Of a stretch of DNA of 64,000 bases, positions 29,197-38,321 are shown piece by piece. The stretch is from a bacterium. GTDB taxonomy: Bacteria; Hinthialibacterota; Hinthialibacteria; H5-UNCL2. The number at the start of each line of letters is the position of its first letter. Position 1 is the stretch's first letter. The stretch spans positions 1 through 64,000 of the forward strand of contig JABTUV010000002.1 in the NCBI GenBank assembly GCA_015075175.1. Reading direction: 5' to 3'. The notes beneath the pieces are model-generated. The model was not told the DNA's origin, made no database searches, and saw only the letters and a program-made list of their open reading frames with translations. Made by a program: the position numbers and the translations under genes.

Positions 29197-30459
29197 ATGC
29201 CAGCACCGCAGAAATACAAGACGCACCGGCTCCGAGACGGAAGAATCATCGATGCCCTAAAGGCAATTGCGGCTGAATTCCCCAACAGCAAGTCGACTCT
29301 TCAGCTTTCCTTCGCCGGAAAATCGCTCACATGGTCCGTCCTACAGACCGAAGACCACGAGGACATCGTCTACATCCGCGAAGCGGAATCCGCCCTTGTC
29401 GAATCGGCCACGCTCACGATTCACGAACCACTTCAGTCAAGCATCAGGATCGGCCGACTCGACGCTGTCGACGAAGTGACACTGAACATTGGCGAGAAAG
29501 TGAGCAACCGTGACTCAATTCGCCTCCTGTCAATCGCCGCGATGCATTTTCCACCGTATGAGCGCACGGAAGCTCTGGACAAGCTACTTGGCAACGAACT
29601 CGCCGAATTCTATCGGAAGCGAGACGAGGCACTGCTTCGCCTTGAGTCCATGACGCAAAAGCTAATCGAAGAGAATGAGTCCTACCGCCGTAAGGTGGAC
29701 CAGCAACTGGATGAGTCCAGGAAGAAGCTCCAGGCCGAGTATGAGATTCGGATTGAAGAGGCTAACGCCGAGCATGCAGAGCGCTTGTCGACTCTTGAAG
29801 ACCGTCAAGGCGCTCTCGACTCACGAACAAGGGAGCTCGACGATCGTGATGCGAAGCACAGCCGACGAGCCCTTCGGCAGGACCTGAAGAAAGAGCTCGC
29901 CAAGCGTGCCGAGAAGTTCACGCTCAGCCCGTCGACGACGCGCAAGCGTTACTTCATTCATGGCGCATTTCTGCTTCTGATATTCGCTTCTGCCGCTGTC
30001 GTTGCGTCTTCCATGTTTCAGGTCAGCCAGGCCGGTTCCGTCGGTTGGTTTTTCATGGTCAAGTCCGCTGTAGCCTCATTAGCAACTATCGCAGCGATCA
30101 TATGGTATGTCCGTTGGAACGACTTGTGGTTTCGCCGGCACGCGGACGAGGAGTTTGACCTCAAACGGCTTGAACTCGATATTGATCGCGCGAGCTGGAT
30201 CGCTGAGCTCATTATGGAATGGCAGGACAAGGAAGGTAAGGATCTGCCGCGGGAACTGCTGCTCTCTCTCACCGCCAACCTCTTCTCAGCGAAAGGCGAG
30301 CCTCCATGCGCACGTCATCCAACCGAGGACCTGCTTTCCCTCCTCTTGGGAACCGCAGCGGATGTGAATCTCAACCTGCCCGGCATCGGCACCGTTCACC
30401 TCGATAAGAAGGGCGGGAAACAACTGAAGAGAGCCCTCGAGGAGCGGGCCGATGAATAG
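29197..30459 (+). CDS. Coiled-coil protein with two transmembrane helices
   Basis: 420 residues from ATG 29197, chosen because GGAGG lies 5 nt upstream (an ATG 12 bases earlier lacks a site). Residues ~1-125 form a soluble domain. Residues ~135-235 are a long charged coiled coil (KLIEENESYRRKVDQQLDES). Two membrane helices follow at ~250-272 and ~283-305 (FLLLIFASAAVVASSMF; MVKSAVASLATIAAIIWY). The C-terminal ~115 residues are cytoplasmic and charged. Such coil-plus-two-helix layouts occur in membrane effectors and sensors of defence islands, but I see no known effector motif. It is adjacent to a nuclease-like gene downstream (200 bp apart). Function unknown; the frame is intact and clearly coding. 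Confidence 0.7.
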   Translation: MPAPQKYKTHRLRDGRIIDALKAIAAEFPNSKSTLQLSFAGKSLTWSVLQTEDHEDIVYIREAESALVESATLTIHEPLQSSIRIGRLDAVDEVTLNIGEKVSNRDSIRLLSIAAMHFPPYERTEALDKLLGNELAEFYRKRDEALLRLESMTQKLIEENESYRRKVDQQLDESRKKLQAEYEIRIEEANAEHAERLSTLEDRQGALDSRTRELDDRDAKHSRRALRQDLKKELAKRAEKFTLSPSTTRKRYFIHGAFLLLIFASAAVVASSMFQVSQAGSVGWFFMVKSAVASLATIAAIIWYVRWNDLWFRRHADEEFDLKRLELDIDRASWIAELIMEWQDKEGKDLPRELLLSLTANLFSAKGEPPCARHPTEDLLSLLLGTAADVNLNLPGIGTVHLDKKGGKQLKRALEERADE

Positions 30460-30659
30460 GATGGACAATCGGCAAACGTGTGGTTTCGCGGGCCTTCTAC
30501 CGCAACCTTCGGTGGGCTTGGAACTGCCTATCAATGGCCGTAGTACTGGGTGATTCCTTTTCAGTGATTAGCTTTCAAAAACAGAATGCACGAGACTTCT
30601 CTGGATATTAGATAGCGGCAGACCGCGTTGTCGCTGCGCAAAGGGAGGTGGAATAATAA

Positions 30660-31386
30660 ATGTCCCTCAAGACCGTAAGGGCTCAGCGGTTCGCTGACTC
30701 TGTTGGCGCTATGCTTCTGTCATACGCAGCACACGGTCTATCGACGTCGTCCTTGGAAGGAACTGGGAGATTACCTTAGGGATGGTCTCATCGTCGCGGC
30801 CGCAAGTGTTGCGGCTGAGGAACATCGCGCATCGGTACTAGAAAGAGAGTACATTCCCAACAACTGGAAGGGAAGAAAAGTCGACATCGTCGTGCAATCC
30901 GGTACATCGAGTTCTCCGAAGATCATCACTGCGGTCGAGTTGAAGTGGTGGCGGAGAGATGACGGCGGGAACTCGAGCAACCGAAGACGAGAAATCGTAG
31001 TAGACTTCTTGCGAATGGCAGCACTGGCCCCTTGTGTTGAGGTAGCTGGCTTTGTTGCCCTCCTCTCAACAATGTCGTCCTGGCAGAAGACCACCGGTAC
31101 TACATGCACCGACAAAGCGGTAATGGACTTGATTAAGAGCGCGGGAGTACAGAGGTGGGACGTGCGCGGCATGAGGAATTGTGCCGCGATTCGGGCTGCT
31201 ATTAGTGAGCTCAGTGGCCAGGTCCCTATCTGCAATATTTTCTATTCAGAGCTGTTGTCCATTCATGCTCTGACGCAGTCCAAGCAGACGATTGCCGTGG
31301 CGCATGTGTGGAGAATTCATAAACGTCAAAACAGCAAGTTCCTTAAGGACGATGTCGTCGAGAAGCTGGTCGAGCGGAAGAAGTGA
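30660..31386 (+). CDS. PD-(D/E)XK nuclease-like protein, one frameshift near the 5' end
   Basis: The true start is ATG 30660, with GGGAGGTGG about 7 nt upstream (MSLKTVRAQRFADSVGAM). The frame then changes near 30735-30745 and continues as RPWKELGDYLRDGL to the stop at 31386, ~241 residues in all. KVDIVV, about 17 residues, then TAVELKWW is the D-x(n)-E-x-K signature of the PD-(D/E)XK fold (D from VDIV, E and K from ELK). By family such proteins are restriction-type or recombination nucleases. No methylase or specificity partner is adjacent. It could be a lone defence nuclease or the remainder of a restriction system. Fold assignment is probable, activity unproven. Confidence 0.58.
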
Positions 31387-31496
31387 GAATGCATCTGGTG
31401 TTTTTCTCCATCCGAGTTCAGAATATGCCAGCGGCACCCCGTCTCAGCTTACTCTCTTCCAGACAATTCAGCTTCCGAGTCTTCTTTCCCGAAGGT

Positions 31497-31675
31497 TCAA
31501 TGTGCCAAGCTCCAAGATGCCGTCCGCTCGCGCATCTCGAGGAGCGGAATGCCCAGCATGTGCGCCGCGCGCGACAGGGTGATCACGTTCGCCTCCAGAG
31601 CCTTGCGCACGAGCAGGCTGAACCGGTCCTCCACGAAATCCTCCGGCGCAAGTGTCGGCGGCCGGGCCAGATTGA
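31497..31675 (-). pseudogene. C-terminal fragment resembling an ImmA/IrrE-family or XRE regulator tail
   Basis: The minus strand reads EDFVEDRFSLLVRKALEAN, then VITLSRAAHMLGIPLLEM, and stops at 31497. This 'LISLSRAAELLGI' ending is typical of ImmA/IrrE-type metallopeptidase or short XRE proteins. The upstream part is replaced by an IS21-like terminal repeat array at 31652-31750, so the gene appears to have been cut by an insertion and then partly deleted. Confidence 0.5.
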
Positions 31676-31750
31676 CCCAGCTGAGCTCGGCCGGTCTGAT
31701 CCACCAGCGTCGGCGAGTTTGACCCGCCCCGGTGTCGGCCGGTTTGACCC
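31652..31750. mobile_element. IS21-like multiple terminal repeats (element end without transposase)
   Basis: Imperfect direct repeats of the form (G)TCGGCCGGTTTGACCC occur at about 31652-31679 (ends AGATTGACCC), 31685-31702 (GGTCTGATCC), 31707-31725 (GAGTTTGACCC) and 31732-31750 (GGTTTGACCC). Spaced TTTGACC repeats of this kind are typical of IS21-family ends, where several IstA-binding sites are tandem. No istA/istB lies next to them. They sit against a truncated regulator gene, consistent with an old insertion. Confidence 0.5.
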
Positions 31751-31934
31751 ATTTCGCGGCCGCGTCGGGGTTGGCCGGGAGGGGGGCGGTGTTCTACGGT
31801 CTCCTACCGCCCGAGACGCGGCGAGAAGATACGGGAGATCACGCTGGACCTGTTTTTCGTACGCAATGCCGGCCGCAAGTACCGCGACTTGGCTGCGTTG
31901 CACGGCCTCATGGAACCGGAGAGCCCCATGCCGA

Positions 31935-32314
31935 CTATCGTGAACTGGCGCCACCTGTTTCAGGACGTGAGTTGGTGTTCGACTCGCGAACCGTGCGCAC
32001 CTCGTCCCGCAATGCCTTGCGCATCGCGTCATCAATCGACGACGGCTGGGCGAGCAGCTGCTCGACCACCTCATTGGCCCGTTCAACCAGGTCGATACGG
32101 GCCGCAGCCCGCATCAAGTGGCCGTACGCGAGCCGGATGTCAAATGGCGACGGCTCGTATCCCCTGCCTGAAAGCAAAGCCCGGATGGTGCACAACCCCA
32201 CCTCGGCGGCGAAAGTGGGTTCCTTGTCGACGTAGTCCCGAGCCGCGCGGATGAGCGTCTTCGGTTCCGCGTCACTGTCGCGGGCGCACTTATTCCTTTC
32301 CGCAACAGAAACTA
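31935..32314 (-). pseudogene. Orphan coding fragment of unknown family
   Basis: The minus strand is open from about 32314 to 31935 and reads like protein: ERNKCARDSDAEPKTL, RAARDYVDKEPTFAAEVGL, RGYEPSPFDIRLAYGHLMRA, RIDLVERANEVVEQLLAQ. No start codon with a ribosome-binding site is visible. The C-terminal end (SRPETGGASSR) looks fused to foreign sequence. Between this and the IS21-like repeats a plus-strand stretch (31805-31960, ITLDLFFVRNAGRKYRDLAA) also looks coding. I take the area as a graveyard of fragments at the junction of the defence and arsenic regions. Confidence 0.4.
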
Positions 32315-32479
32315 GTTAGCCGAAATGTGTGGGCACTTCGTATGCGGGCGATGCCAAGTGGCTCGGGGCTTCGCCGCGGGATGGTGCGTGTGGCCCAGAG
32401 CGACGAGGGTCTTCAGCGCCAGCAGCGCTGCCGGGGCCAGACGTACACCGAGGTCCGCTTACACCCACCTGATTTGTGC

Positions 32480-32524
32480 TTGACAAAGCGCTTGGGGATG
32501 ATGATTATCTGCGTGGTTGCGCAG
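32480..32524 (+). promoter_or_regulatory. Promoter and probable ArsR operator of the arsenic operon
   Basis: TTGACA (32480-32485), a 17-bp spacer and GATTAT (32503-32508) make a good sigma-70-type promoter. Immediately downstream CTGCG (32509-32513) and CGCAG (32520-32524) form a perfect inverted repeat with a 6-nt spacer. Its place over the start region fits repression by the ArsR encoded 33 bp further on. Confidence 0.6.
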
Positions 32525-32556
32525 AAACGCAGCAAAATCGGAAGAGGTCTTAGCCG

Positions 32557-32904
32557 ATGGACACCGAAGCCGCCCTTTTCAAGGTTCTGTCCGACTCCAC
32601 CCGCTTGCGCCTGGCCGTCCTACTCGCGTTGCGCGGTGAGACCTGCGTCTGCGATTTGGCCACCGCGCTGGATGCCCCCGACTTCAGAATCTCCCGCCAT
32701 CTCAGCATCATGCGCGCCTCCGGCATGGTCGAAGCCAGGCGCGAGGGTACCTGGATGCACTATCGCCTCGTCGATGGTCGCACCGGGCTGGAAACATGCC
32801 TGCACGCCTGTTTCCGCGACTGTCTCCACGACCATCCTACCGTGTGTGAGGACTTGGCGCGGTTGGCGGCCGGCGCTTGTCGAAAGGAGAAATGCTGTGT
32901 CTGA
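32557..32904 (+). CDS. arsR: ArsR-family As(III)-responsive repressor
   Basis: 115-residue winged-helix repressor of the ArsR/SmtB family. The ETCVCDLATAL segment (Cys-x-Cys-Asp-Leu in helix 3) is the classical trivalent-arsenic/antimony sensing site of plasmid-type ArsR. The recognition helix (RISRHLSIMRASGMV) follows. Extra cysteines lie near the C-terminus ([18 protein letters not shown]) and might strengthen metalloid binding. GAAGAGG lies ~9 nt upstream of ATG 32557, just after a strong promoter with an inverted repeat. It is the first gene of the arsenic operon, and its stop overlaps the next start by 8 nt. By family, arsenite binding releases the repressor from DNA. Confidence 0.93.
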   Translation: MDTEAALFKVLSDSTRLRLAVLLALRGETCVCDLATALDAPDFRISRHLSIMRASGMVEARREGTWMHYRLVDGRTGLETCLHACFRDCLHDHPTVCEDLARLAAGACRKEKCCV

Positions 32905-33337
32905 GAAGCTCAAGGTTCTTTTTCTGTGCACAGGGAATTCGTGCCGGAGTCAAATGGCCGAAGGCTGGGCGCGTCATCTGAAAGGCGATGTCGTGGCGCC
33001 GTATTCGGCGGGCATTCAAAAGCACGGACTCAATCCGCTGGCCGTCAAGGTCATGGCGGAAGCCGGGGTGGATATTTCCACGCACCGCTCGAAGACGGTG
33101 GAGGAACTCGGCGATGTCGCTCTCGACTACGTTGTGACGGTCTGCGACCACGCGCACGAAAGCTGCCCCCTCTTCCCCGGCAAGGCGAAGGTCGTGCACG
33201 TGGGCTTTGACGATCCGCCGCGCTTGGCGGCGGGAGCGGAGACGGAAGAAGAGGCGCTCGGCCACTACCGGCGGGTGCGCGACGAGATCCGCGCCTATGT
33301 GGAGACGCTCCCGGACGCCTTGGCGTCGGTGCAGTAG
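32897..33337 (+). CDS. arsC: Arsenate reductase, low-molecular-weight phosphatase type (thioredoxin-coupled)
   Basis: 146 residues from GTG 32897 (AGGAGA 7 nt upstream), overlapping arsR by 8 nt. The P-loop CTGNSCRS (Cys-x5-Arg) near residue 13 and the pair in CDHAHESCP (two Cys separated by six residues) match the Cys10/Cys82/Cys89 relay of the thioredoxin-coupled arsenate reductases of the pI258 type. The enzyme reduces arsenate to arsenite in the cytoplasm, passing the disulfide to thioredoxin. It is the first of three intact arsC copies in the operon. Confidence 0.93.
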   Translation: MSEKLKVLFLCTGNSCRSQMAEGWARHLKGDVVAPYSAGIQKHGLNPLAVKVMAEAGVDISTHRSKTVEELGDVALDYVVTVCDHAHESCPLFPGKAKVVHVGFDDPPRLAAGAETEEEALGHYRRVRDEIRAYVETLPDALASVQ

Positions 33338-33357
33338 GCCGCGCGGGGGAGGGAGAC

Positions 33358-33800
<443 letters not shown>

Positions 33801-33804
<4 letters not shown>

Positions 33805-34133
33805 CGATGCTGCCGTCGTACGCTTGGATGGTGCTCGCCGCGGTGTGCGAGATTGGCGGTTGCTTCGCCTTCTGGGCGTGGCTGCGGCTTGGGAAAAGCG
33901 CCGCCTGGCTCGTCCCCGGCATGCTCGCGCTGGCGGTCTTTGCCCTCGCGCTCACGCGCATCGAAAGCGCCTTCGCCGGGCGGGTGTATGCCGCTTACGG
34001 CGGCGTCTACATCGTTGCGGCGCTCGGCTGGCTCTGGCTGGTGGAACGACACGCTCCGGACCGCTGGGATCTCTTCGGCGCGGGCGTGTGTCTGATAGGA
34101 ACGACGATCATCTTGTTTGGACCAAGGACCTGA
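33801..34133 (+). CDS. YnfA/UPF0060-family small membrane protein
   Basis: 110 residues, four predicted membrane helices ([69 protein letters not shown]). The spelling [18 protein letters not shown] is characteristic of the YnfA family, which has the fold of small multidrug-resistance transporters. ATG 33801 overlaps the arsC stop as ATGA. YnfA-like genes recur in arsenic operons; an export or accessory role for a metalloid or its conjugate is inferred, not shown. Confidence 0.85.
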
Positions 34134-34157
34134 TCGAGGAAAGTGAGGACGGAGACC

Positions 34158-35021
34158 ATGACGCAACAAGACCCCAATGATATTCGCAATACCGTACGCG
34201 AGGGTTACGGGCGCATCGCCGCTGGAGAAGCAAGCTCCTGCTGCGGGCCGTCGTGCTGCGGGGGCGACTCGACCGGCACGTCCGCGCAATTGGCGCAGTC
34301 GCTGGGCTACAGCGACCAGGAACTGGCGGAGTTGCCCGAAGGGGCGAACCTGGGCCTGTCGTGCGGCAATCCGGTCGCGCTGGCCTCGCTGCGTGAAGGC
34401 GAGGTCGTGCTCGATCTCGGCAGCGGGGGCGGCTTCGACGTGTTCATCGCGGGCCGCAAGGTGGGGCCGTCGGGCCGCGCCATCGGCGTCGACATGACGC
34501 CCGAGATGCTCGCCCGCGCGCGCCGCAACCTGGCGACCTACCAGGAACAGACCGGGCTGGACAACGTCGAGTTCCGACTCGGTGAAATCGAGCACCTGCC
34601 CCTCGCCGACAACAGCGTGGACGTGGTCATCAGCAACTGCGTGATCAACCTGTCGCCCGACAAGCCCGCGGTGTGGCGCGAGATTGCCCGCGTGCTGCGG
34701 CCCGGCGGGCGGGTGTCGGTTTCCGATATCGCCCTGCTGCGCCCCTTGCCTGCGGCGGCGGTCGCTTCCGTCGAGGCGCTGGTCGGCTGCGTGGCCGGCG
34801 CCGCGCTGGTCGACGACACGAAGGAGATGGTCCGCGCCGCAGGGCTGGTCGAGGCGGAGTTCGAGATGAAGTCCGCCTACATCGACCAGATGGCCGACTG
34901 GTCCGATCCGGTATTCCGCGGCTGGCCGCGCATTTTCCGGACGGCACGAAAACCCAGCGACTTCGTGACCAGCCTCGCCGTGCATGCGCGCATGCCTTCG
35001 GGCGGATCGCGCGTGAACTGA
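34158..35021 (+). CDS. arsM: Arsenite S-adenosylmethionine methyltransferase
   Basis: 287 residues from ATG 34158; an in-frame GTG 15 bases upstream is possible but less likely. The SAM-binding motif is [12 protein letters not shown]. The three cysteines that bind As(III) in ArsM are present in [16 protein letters not shown] and LVGCVAGA. An N-terminal Cys cluster ([11 protein letters not shown]) adds further thiols. The enzyme methylates arsenite stepwise to methylated, partly volatile arsenicals. Its neighbour is a membrane transporter-like gene, and a possible methylarsenical permease lies further downstream. Confidence 0.93.
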   Translation: MTQQDPNDIRNTVREGYGRIAAGEASSCCGPSCCGGDSTGTSAQLAQSLGYSDQELAELPEGANLGLSCGNPVALASLREGEVVLDLGSGGGFDVFIAGRKVGPSGRAIGVDMTPEMLARARRNLATYQEQTGLDNVEFRLGEIEHLPLADNSVDVVISNCVINLSPDKPAVWREIARVLRPGGRVSVSDIALLRPLPAAAVASVEALVGCVAGAALVDDTKEMVRAAGLVEAEFEMKSAYIDQMADWSDPVFRGWPRIFRTARKPSDFVTSLAVHARMPSGGSRVN

Positions 35022-35075
35022 GGCCGGGACCGAAGTGATCCGAAAGAGGCAAGGACACAATTCCGGAAGGCAGTC

Positions 35076-35504
35076 ATGAGGAGCGTGCTCTTCGTTTGCA
35101 CCCACAATTCGGCCAGAAGCCAAATGGCCGAGGCCTTGCTTCGGCGCCATGCCGGAGATCGCTACGACGCCATGAGCGCCGGGCTGGCGCCGGTCGGCCT
35201 CCATCCGCTGGCGGTGCGGGTGATGCGCGAAATCGGCATCGACATCTCGGGCCAGCAATCGAAGTCGCTGGAGGACTTCTCGCGGTGGGCGTTCGTCGAC
35301 TACGCGATTGTGGTGTGCGAAACGGCGGAACGGGAATGTCCGGGGCCCTTTCCTTCCGGCATCGAGCGACTGTATTGGCCGTTCGAAGATCCGGCCGCGC
35401 TCGTGGGCACGGAGGAGGATCGTCTTGCGCGGTTCCGGCAGGTGCGCGACGCGATCCAACAACGCATTCGGGATTGGCTGGACGAGAAGACGGCAAGTGC
35501 CTGA
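35076..35504 (+). CDS. arsC: Third arsenate reductase-like protein
   Basis: 142 residues from ATG 35076 (GGAAGG about 5 nt upstream). The P-loop reads CTHNSARS (Cys-x5-Arg kept), and the resolving pair is CETAERECP. The C-terminal half ([20 protein letters not shown]) is nearly repeated in the arsC remnant at 38322-38608, so these two share a recent origin. It belongs to the ArsC/LMW-phosphatase family; a different electron donor or substrate preference from copies one and two is possible. Confidence 0.88.
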   Translation: MRSVLFVCTHNSARSQMAEALLRRHAGDRYDAMSAGLAPVGLHPLAVRVMREIGIDISGQQSKSLEDFSRWAFVDYAIVVCETAERECPGPFPSGIERLYWPFEDPAALVGTEEDRLARFRQVRDAIQQRIRDWLDEKTASA

Positions 35505-35643
35505 GCCGGCCGGTCGCGTGGTCAAGTTGAAGAGAGGGTTTTACGTCATGATGCAAGGTAACACAGCGAATCGGCGACCAGGCGGGCATGGGCCCGGCAA
35601 TGTGCCTGTGGCTCCGCTCGCGCAAACTTCATGGAGGCAGTCT

Positions 35644-36228
35644 ATGCCCAAGTTGGAAGTCTACGACCCGGCCATGTGTTGCGCGACGGGCGTCTGCGGG
35701 CCGCAGGTGGATGCCACCTTGGTTCGGTTCGCCGCGGACGTGAAGTGGCTGCAAGGCGAAGGCGTGGAAGTGCGGCGTTATGGCCTGTCTCAGAACCCGT
35801 CGGCCTATGTTGAAAATCCCGTGGTCAGAGGCGCTCTGACCGAAGCGGGTGAGTCCGCCTTGCCCCTGACACTTGTCGATGGCGGAATCGTGGCCATGGG
35901 CGTTTATCCCACGCGAGATCAGTTGGCGGATTGGCTGGGCCTTTCCGCGCTCGGAAGCAGTCTGTTCACGCCGGCGGTAGCCGAGCTGGTCGCCATCGGG
36001 GCGTCCATCGCCTGCAACTGCCAGTCGTGCCTCCGTTATCACCTGAAGGCGGCCGGTGCGTTGGGCGTGAGCACCGCGGACATCGCGCGCGCGGTGGAGC
36101 AGGGCGCCAAGGTCAAAGACGCGCCGCATCAAGCCATTATGCGCCTGGCCACTCGGCTCTTGCAGTCCGACGGCGGCGCCCCGGCTGTGGCATCCGTCGG
36201 CACTGGCTCGGAAGCGGTAGGAGATTGA
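35644..36228 (+). CDS. arsD: ArsD metallochaperone fused to a C-terminal AhpD/carboxymuconolactone decarboxylase domain
   Basis: 194 residues from ATG 35644, with GGAGG 6 nt upstream. Residues 1-~100 are ArsD: MPKLEVYDPAMCCATGVCG has the Cys12-Cys13-Cys18 As(III) site, and TLVDGGIVAMGVYPTRDQL the usual end. Residues ~105-180 form a CMD/AhpD-type helical domain with CNCQSCLRYH, the CxxC-x3-His redox motif of alkylhydroperoxidase D. ArsD normally hands As(III) to ArsA, encoded 14 bp downstream. The fusion places a redox-active dithiol next to the chaperone site, which could reduce arsenic or protect the Cys triad. Separate arsD and CMD genes are more usual. Confidence 0.87.
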   Translation: MPKLEVYDPAMCCATGVCGPQVDATLVRFAADVKWLQGEGVEVRRYGLSQNPSAYVENPVVRGALTEAGESALPLTLVDGGIVAMGVYPTRDQLADWLGLSALGSSLFTPAVAELVAIGASIACNCQSCLRYHLKAAGALGVSTADIARAVEQGAKVKDAPHQAIMRLATRLLQSDGGAPAVASVGTGSEAVGD

Positions 36229-36242
36229 GGAAGTTTGAGAAT

Positions 36243-38050
36243 ATGACCATGGAAGCACAGATACAACCTGCCCACGATTCTTCGCTCGCCCCGCTCCTGG
36301 AGCGGCCCACGCGCTTTCTCTTCTTCACCGGTAAAGGGGGCGTCGGAAAGACGTCACTCGCGTGCGCCATAGCTGTGGCCCTGGCCGACCAGAGGCGGAG
36401 CGTGTTGCTCGTTAGCACCGATCCTGCCTCGAATCTGGACGAGGTGCTTAACCAGAGGATCGACGGTTCGTCCACGCCGATTGCCGGTGTCGCGGGGCTG
36501 TTCGCCCTCAACATTGATCCGGAAGCGGCTGCGCAGGCTTACCGCGACCGCATGGTCGGTCCCTATCGCGGCAAGTTGCCCGACGCCATCCTGCGCAGCA
36601 TGGAGGAGCAACTCTCCGGCGCCTGCACCATGGAGATCGCCGCTTTCGACGAGTTCGCCCGACTGCTCGGTGAACCTGCGCCACCGTCGGCTACGACCAC
36701 GTCGTCTTTGATACCGCGCCGACCGGCCACACGCTGCGGCTGCTGATGACGCTGCCCACGGCGGACCGGATTCCTCGAAAGCAACACGTCAGGGACCTCG
36801 TGCCTCGGGCCATTGGCGGGCCTGGAAAAGCAGCGCGCTGTCTATGAGAGGTCCGTGGCAGCCCTGGCAGACGAAGCACAGACGACATTGGTACTGGTGA
36901 GCCGGCCGCAATCGGCGCGTTGGCCGAAGCCGAACGGACGAGCCAGGAACTTGCGGCCTTGGGATTGCGCAATCAGCACCTGATCTTAAACGGGGTATTC
37001 CGCGCCTGTTGCCCGGAGGACCGTGCCGCGGTGGCGCTCGAGCGCCGTGGCATGAGCGCGCTTGAGGTCAAACAGGCATTTCTCTCGCGTCTGCCGCGAG
37101 CGGAAGTGTCCTTGCGCGGTTACAACTTGCTCGGCATCCCCGCGCTGCGAGCATTGGTCCGCAACGGCAGAGCCGAGCGTATCGAGGCAAGCGACCGGTC
37201 CCCGCTCGATCTGCCCCCGCTGGAATCGCTTTCGGCATTGGTGGATGACTTGGTTCAATCGGGAAGCGGCGTGATTATGACGATGGGCAAGGGCGGCGTG
37301 GGCAAGACCACCGTGGCGGCAGCGATTGCGACGGAACTGGCGCGCCGGGGATTGCCGGTGCATCTCTCCACCACCGATCCGGCGGCGCACGAGGCGGCGG
37401 CGGCAGGCGAGATGGCTGGATTGGAGATCAGCCGGATCGACCCACGGGCCGAAACCGAGGCCTACGTCGAGCAGGTGATGGCCACTTCCGGCAACGGCCT
37501 CGACGCCAATGGCCGCGCAATGCTGGAGGAAGACTTGCGTTCCCCGTGCACGGAGGAGATTGCGGTGTTTCGGGCTTTTGCCCGGATTGTCGCCCAGGGA
37601 CTGGACCGTTTCGTGGTGTTGGACACCGCTCCCACCGGGCACACGCTGTTATTGTTGGACGCCACCGAGGCTTACCACCGGGAGATCGCGCGCAAGGCCA
37701 GCGACCTGCCCGAAGAAGTGCTGCAACTGCTGCCGCGGCTGCGCGACCCGCAGTTCACGCGAGTCTTGATCGTCACGCTGCCGGAAGCGACGCCGGTGCA
37801 TGAAGCGGCGGCGTTGCAGTCGGACCTGCGCCGGGCGCGCATTGAGCCTTTTGCCTGGGTCGTCAATCAGAGTTTTGCCCGCGCCGAGACGCGCGATCCG
37901 CTGCTGTTGGCGCGAGGCGCCGGCGAGGCGCCGTTCATTCATGAAGTTGTCCGGGACTTCTCGCGCCGCACGGCGCTGATTCCATGGGTCGCCCAGGAAC
38001 CCGTCGGCCCGGCAGGCCTGAAGCAGCTCTTCCAGACCACATCATCGTAA
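36243..38050 (+). CDS. arsA: Arsenite-stimulated ATPase ArsA, two-domain form, frameshifted in the middle
   Basis: About 600 residues when joined. The N-terminal half starts at ATG 36243 and has Walker A FTGKGGVGKTSLAC and the STDPASNLDEVL signature. The frame is lost near 36680. FDTAPTGHTLRLL (36706-36745) is in a second frame, and the chain resumes around 36900 with the C-terminal half: Walker A MGKGGVGKTTVAA, STTDPAAHEAA and VVLDTAPTGHTLLLL. Three indels between 36680 and 36900 are needed. ArsA binds As(III) handed over by ArsD and drives efflux; here the partner permease would be ACR3 or a PF03773 permease, as no ArsB is seen. Both nucleotide sites look intact if the breaks are artefacts. 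Confidence 0.85.
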
Positions 38051-38075
38051 TAGACACGATGAAAGGAGATTGATT

Positions 38076-38294
38076 GTGATCACGTATGTTTACGAGACGA
38101 TTCCCACGAGTCCCCAGGAGCCGCACCGCTACTACGAAATCCAGCGGCGCATGAATGAGGCGCCGTTGACCGTTCATCCCGAGACCGGTGAGCCAATTCG
38201 CCGGGTGGTGCTGGGTGGATTCGGGCTGCTCAGCTCCGGATTGCGCCGGGGCGGCTCGTCATGTTGCGACCCGCGTTCGGGCTGCTGCGGCTGA
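38076..38294 (+). CDS. FmdB-like small Cys-rich protein
   Basis: 72 residues from GTG 38076, with AGGAG 7 nt upstream. It begins ITYVYETIPTSPQEPHRYYE, like FmdB/zinc-ribbon regulatory proteins (which usually open with a 'PxYEY' strand), but the central CxxC pair is lost. The C-terminus ends in a double cysteine cluster, SSCCDPRSGCCG, fitting for metalloid binding. It may sense or buffer arsenite. The next bases run straight into an arsC remnant. Confidence 0.6.
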   Translation: MITYVYETIPTSPQEPHRYYEIQRRMNEAPLTVHPETGEPIRRVVLGGFGLLSSGLRRGGSSCCDPRSGCCG

Positions 38295-38321
38295 ACCTCT
38301 CGCGGAGGATGACAATCTCGA

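Noticed and set aside
27544-29226. 560-codon minus-strand frame opposite the membrane protein gene
   Set aside because: Opposite a gene with a signal anchor and coherent protein sequence; no start signal.
26885-31750. An intact IS21 element
   Set aside because: Only fragments are seen: no complete istA or istB, and the two traces are not arranged as element ends around a transposase.
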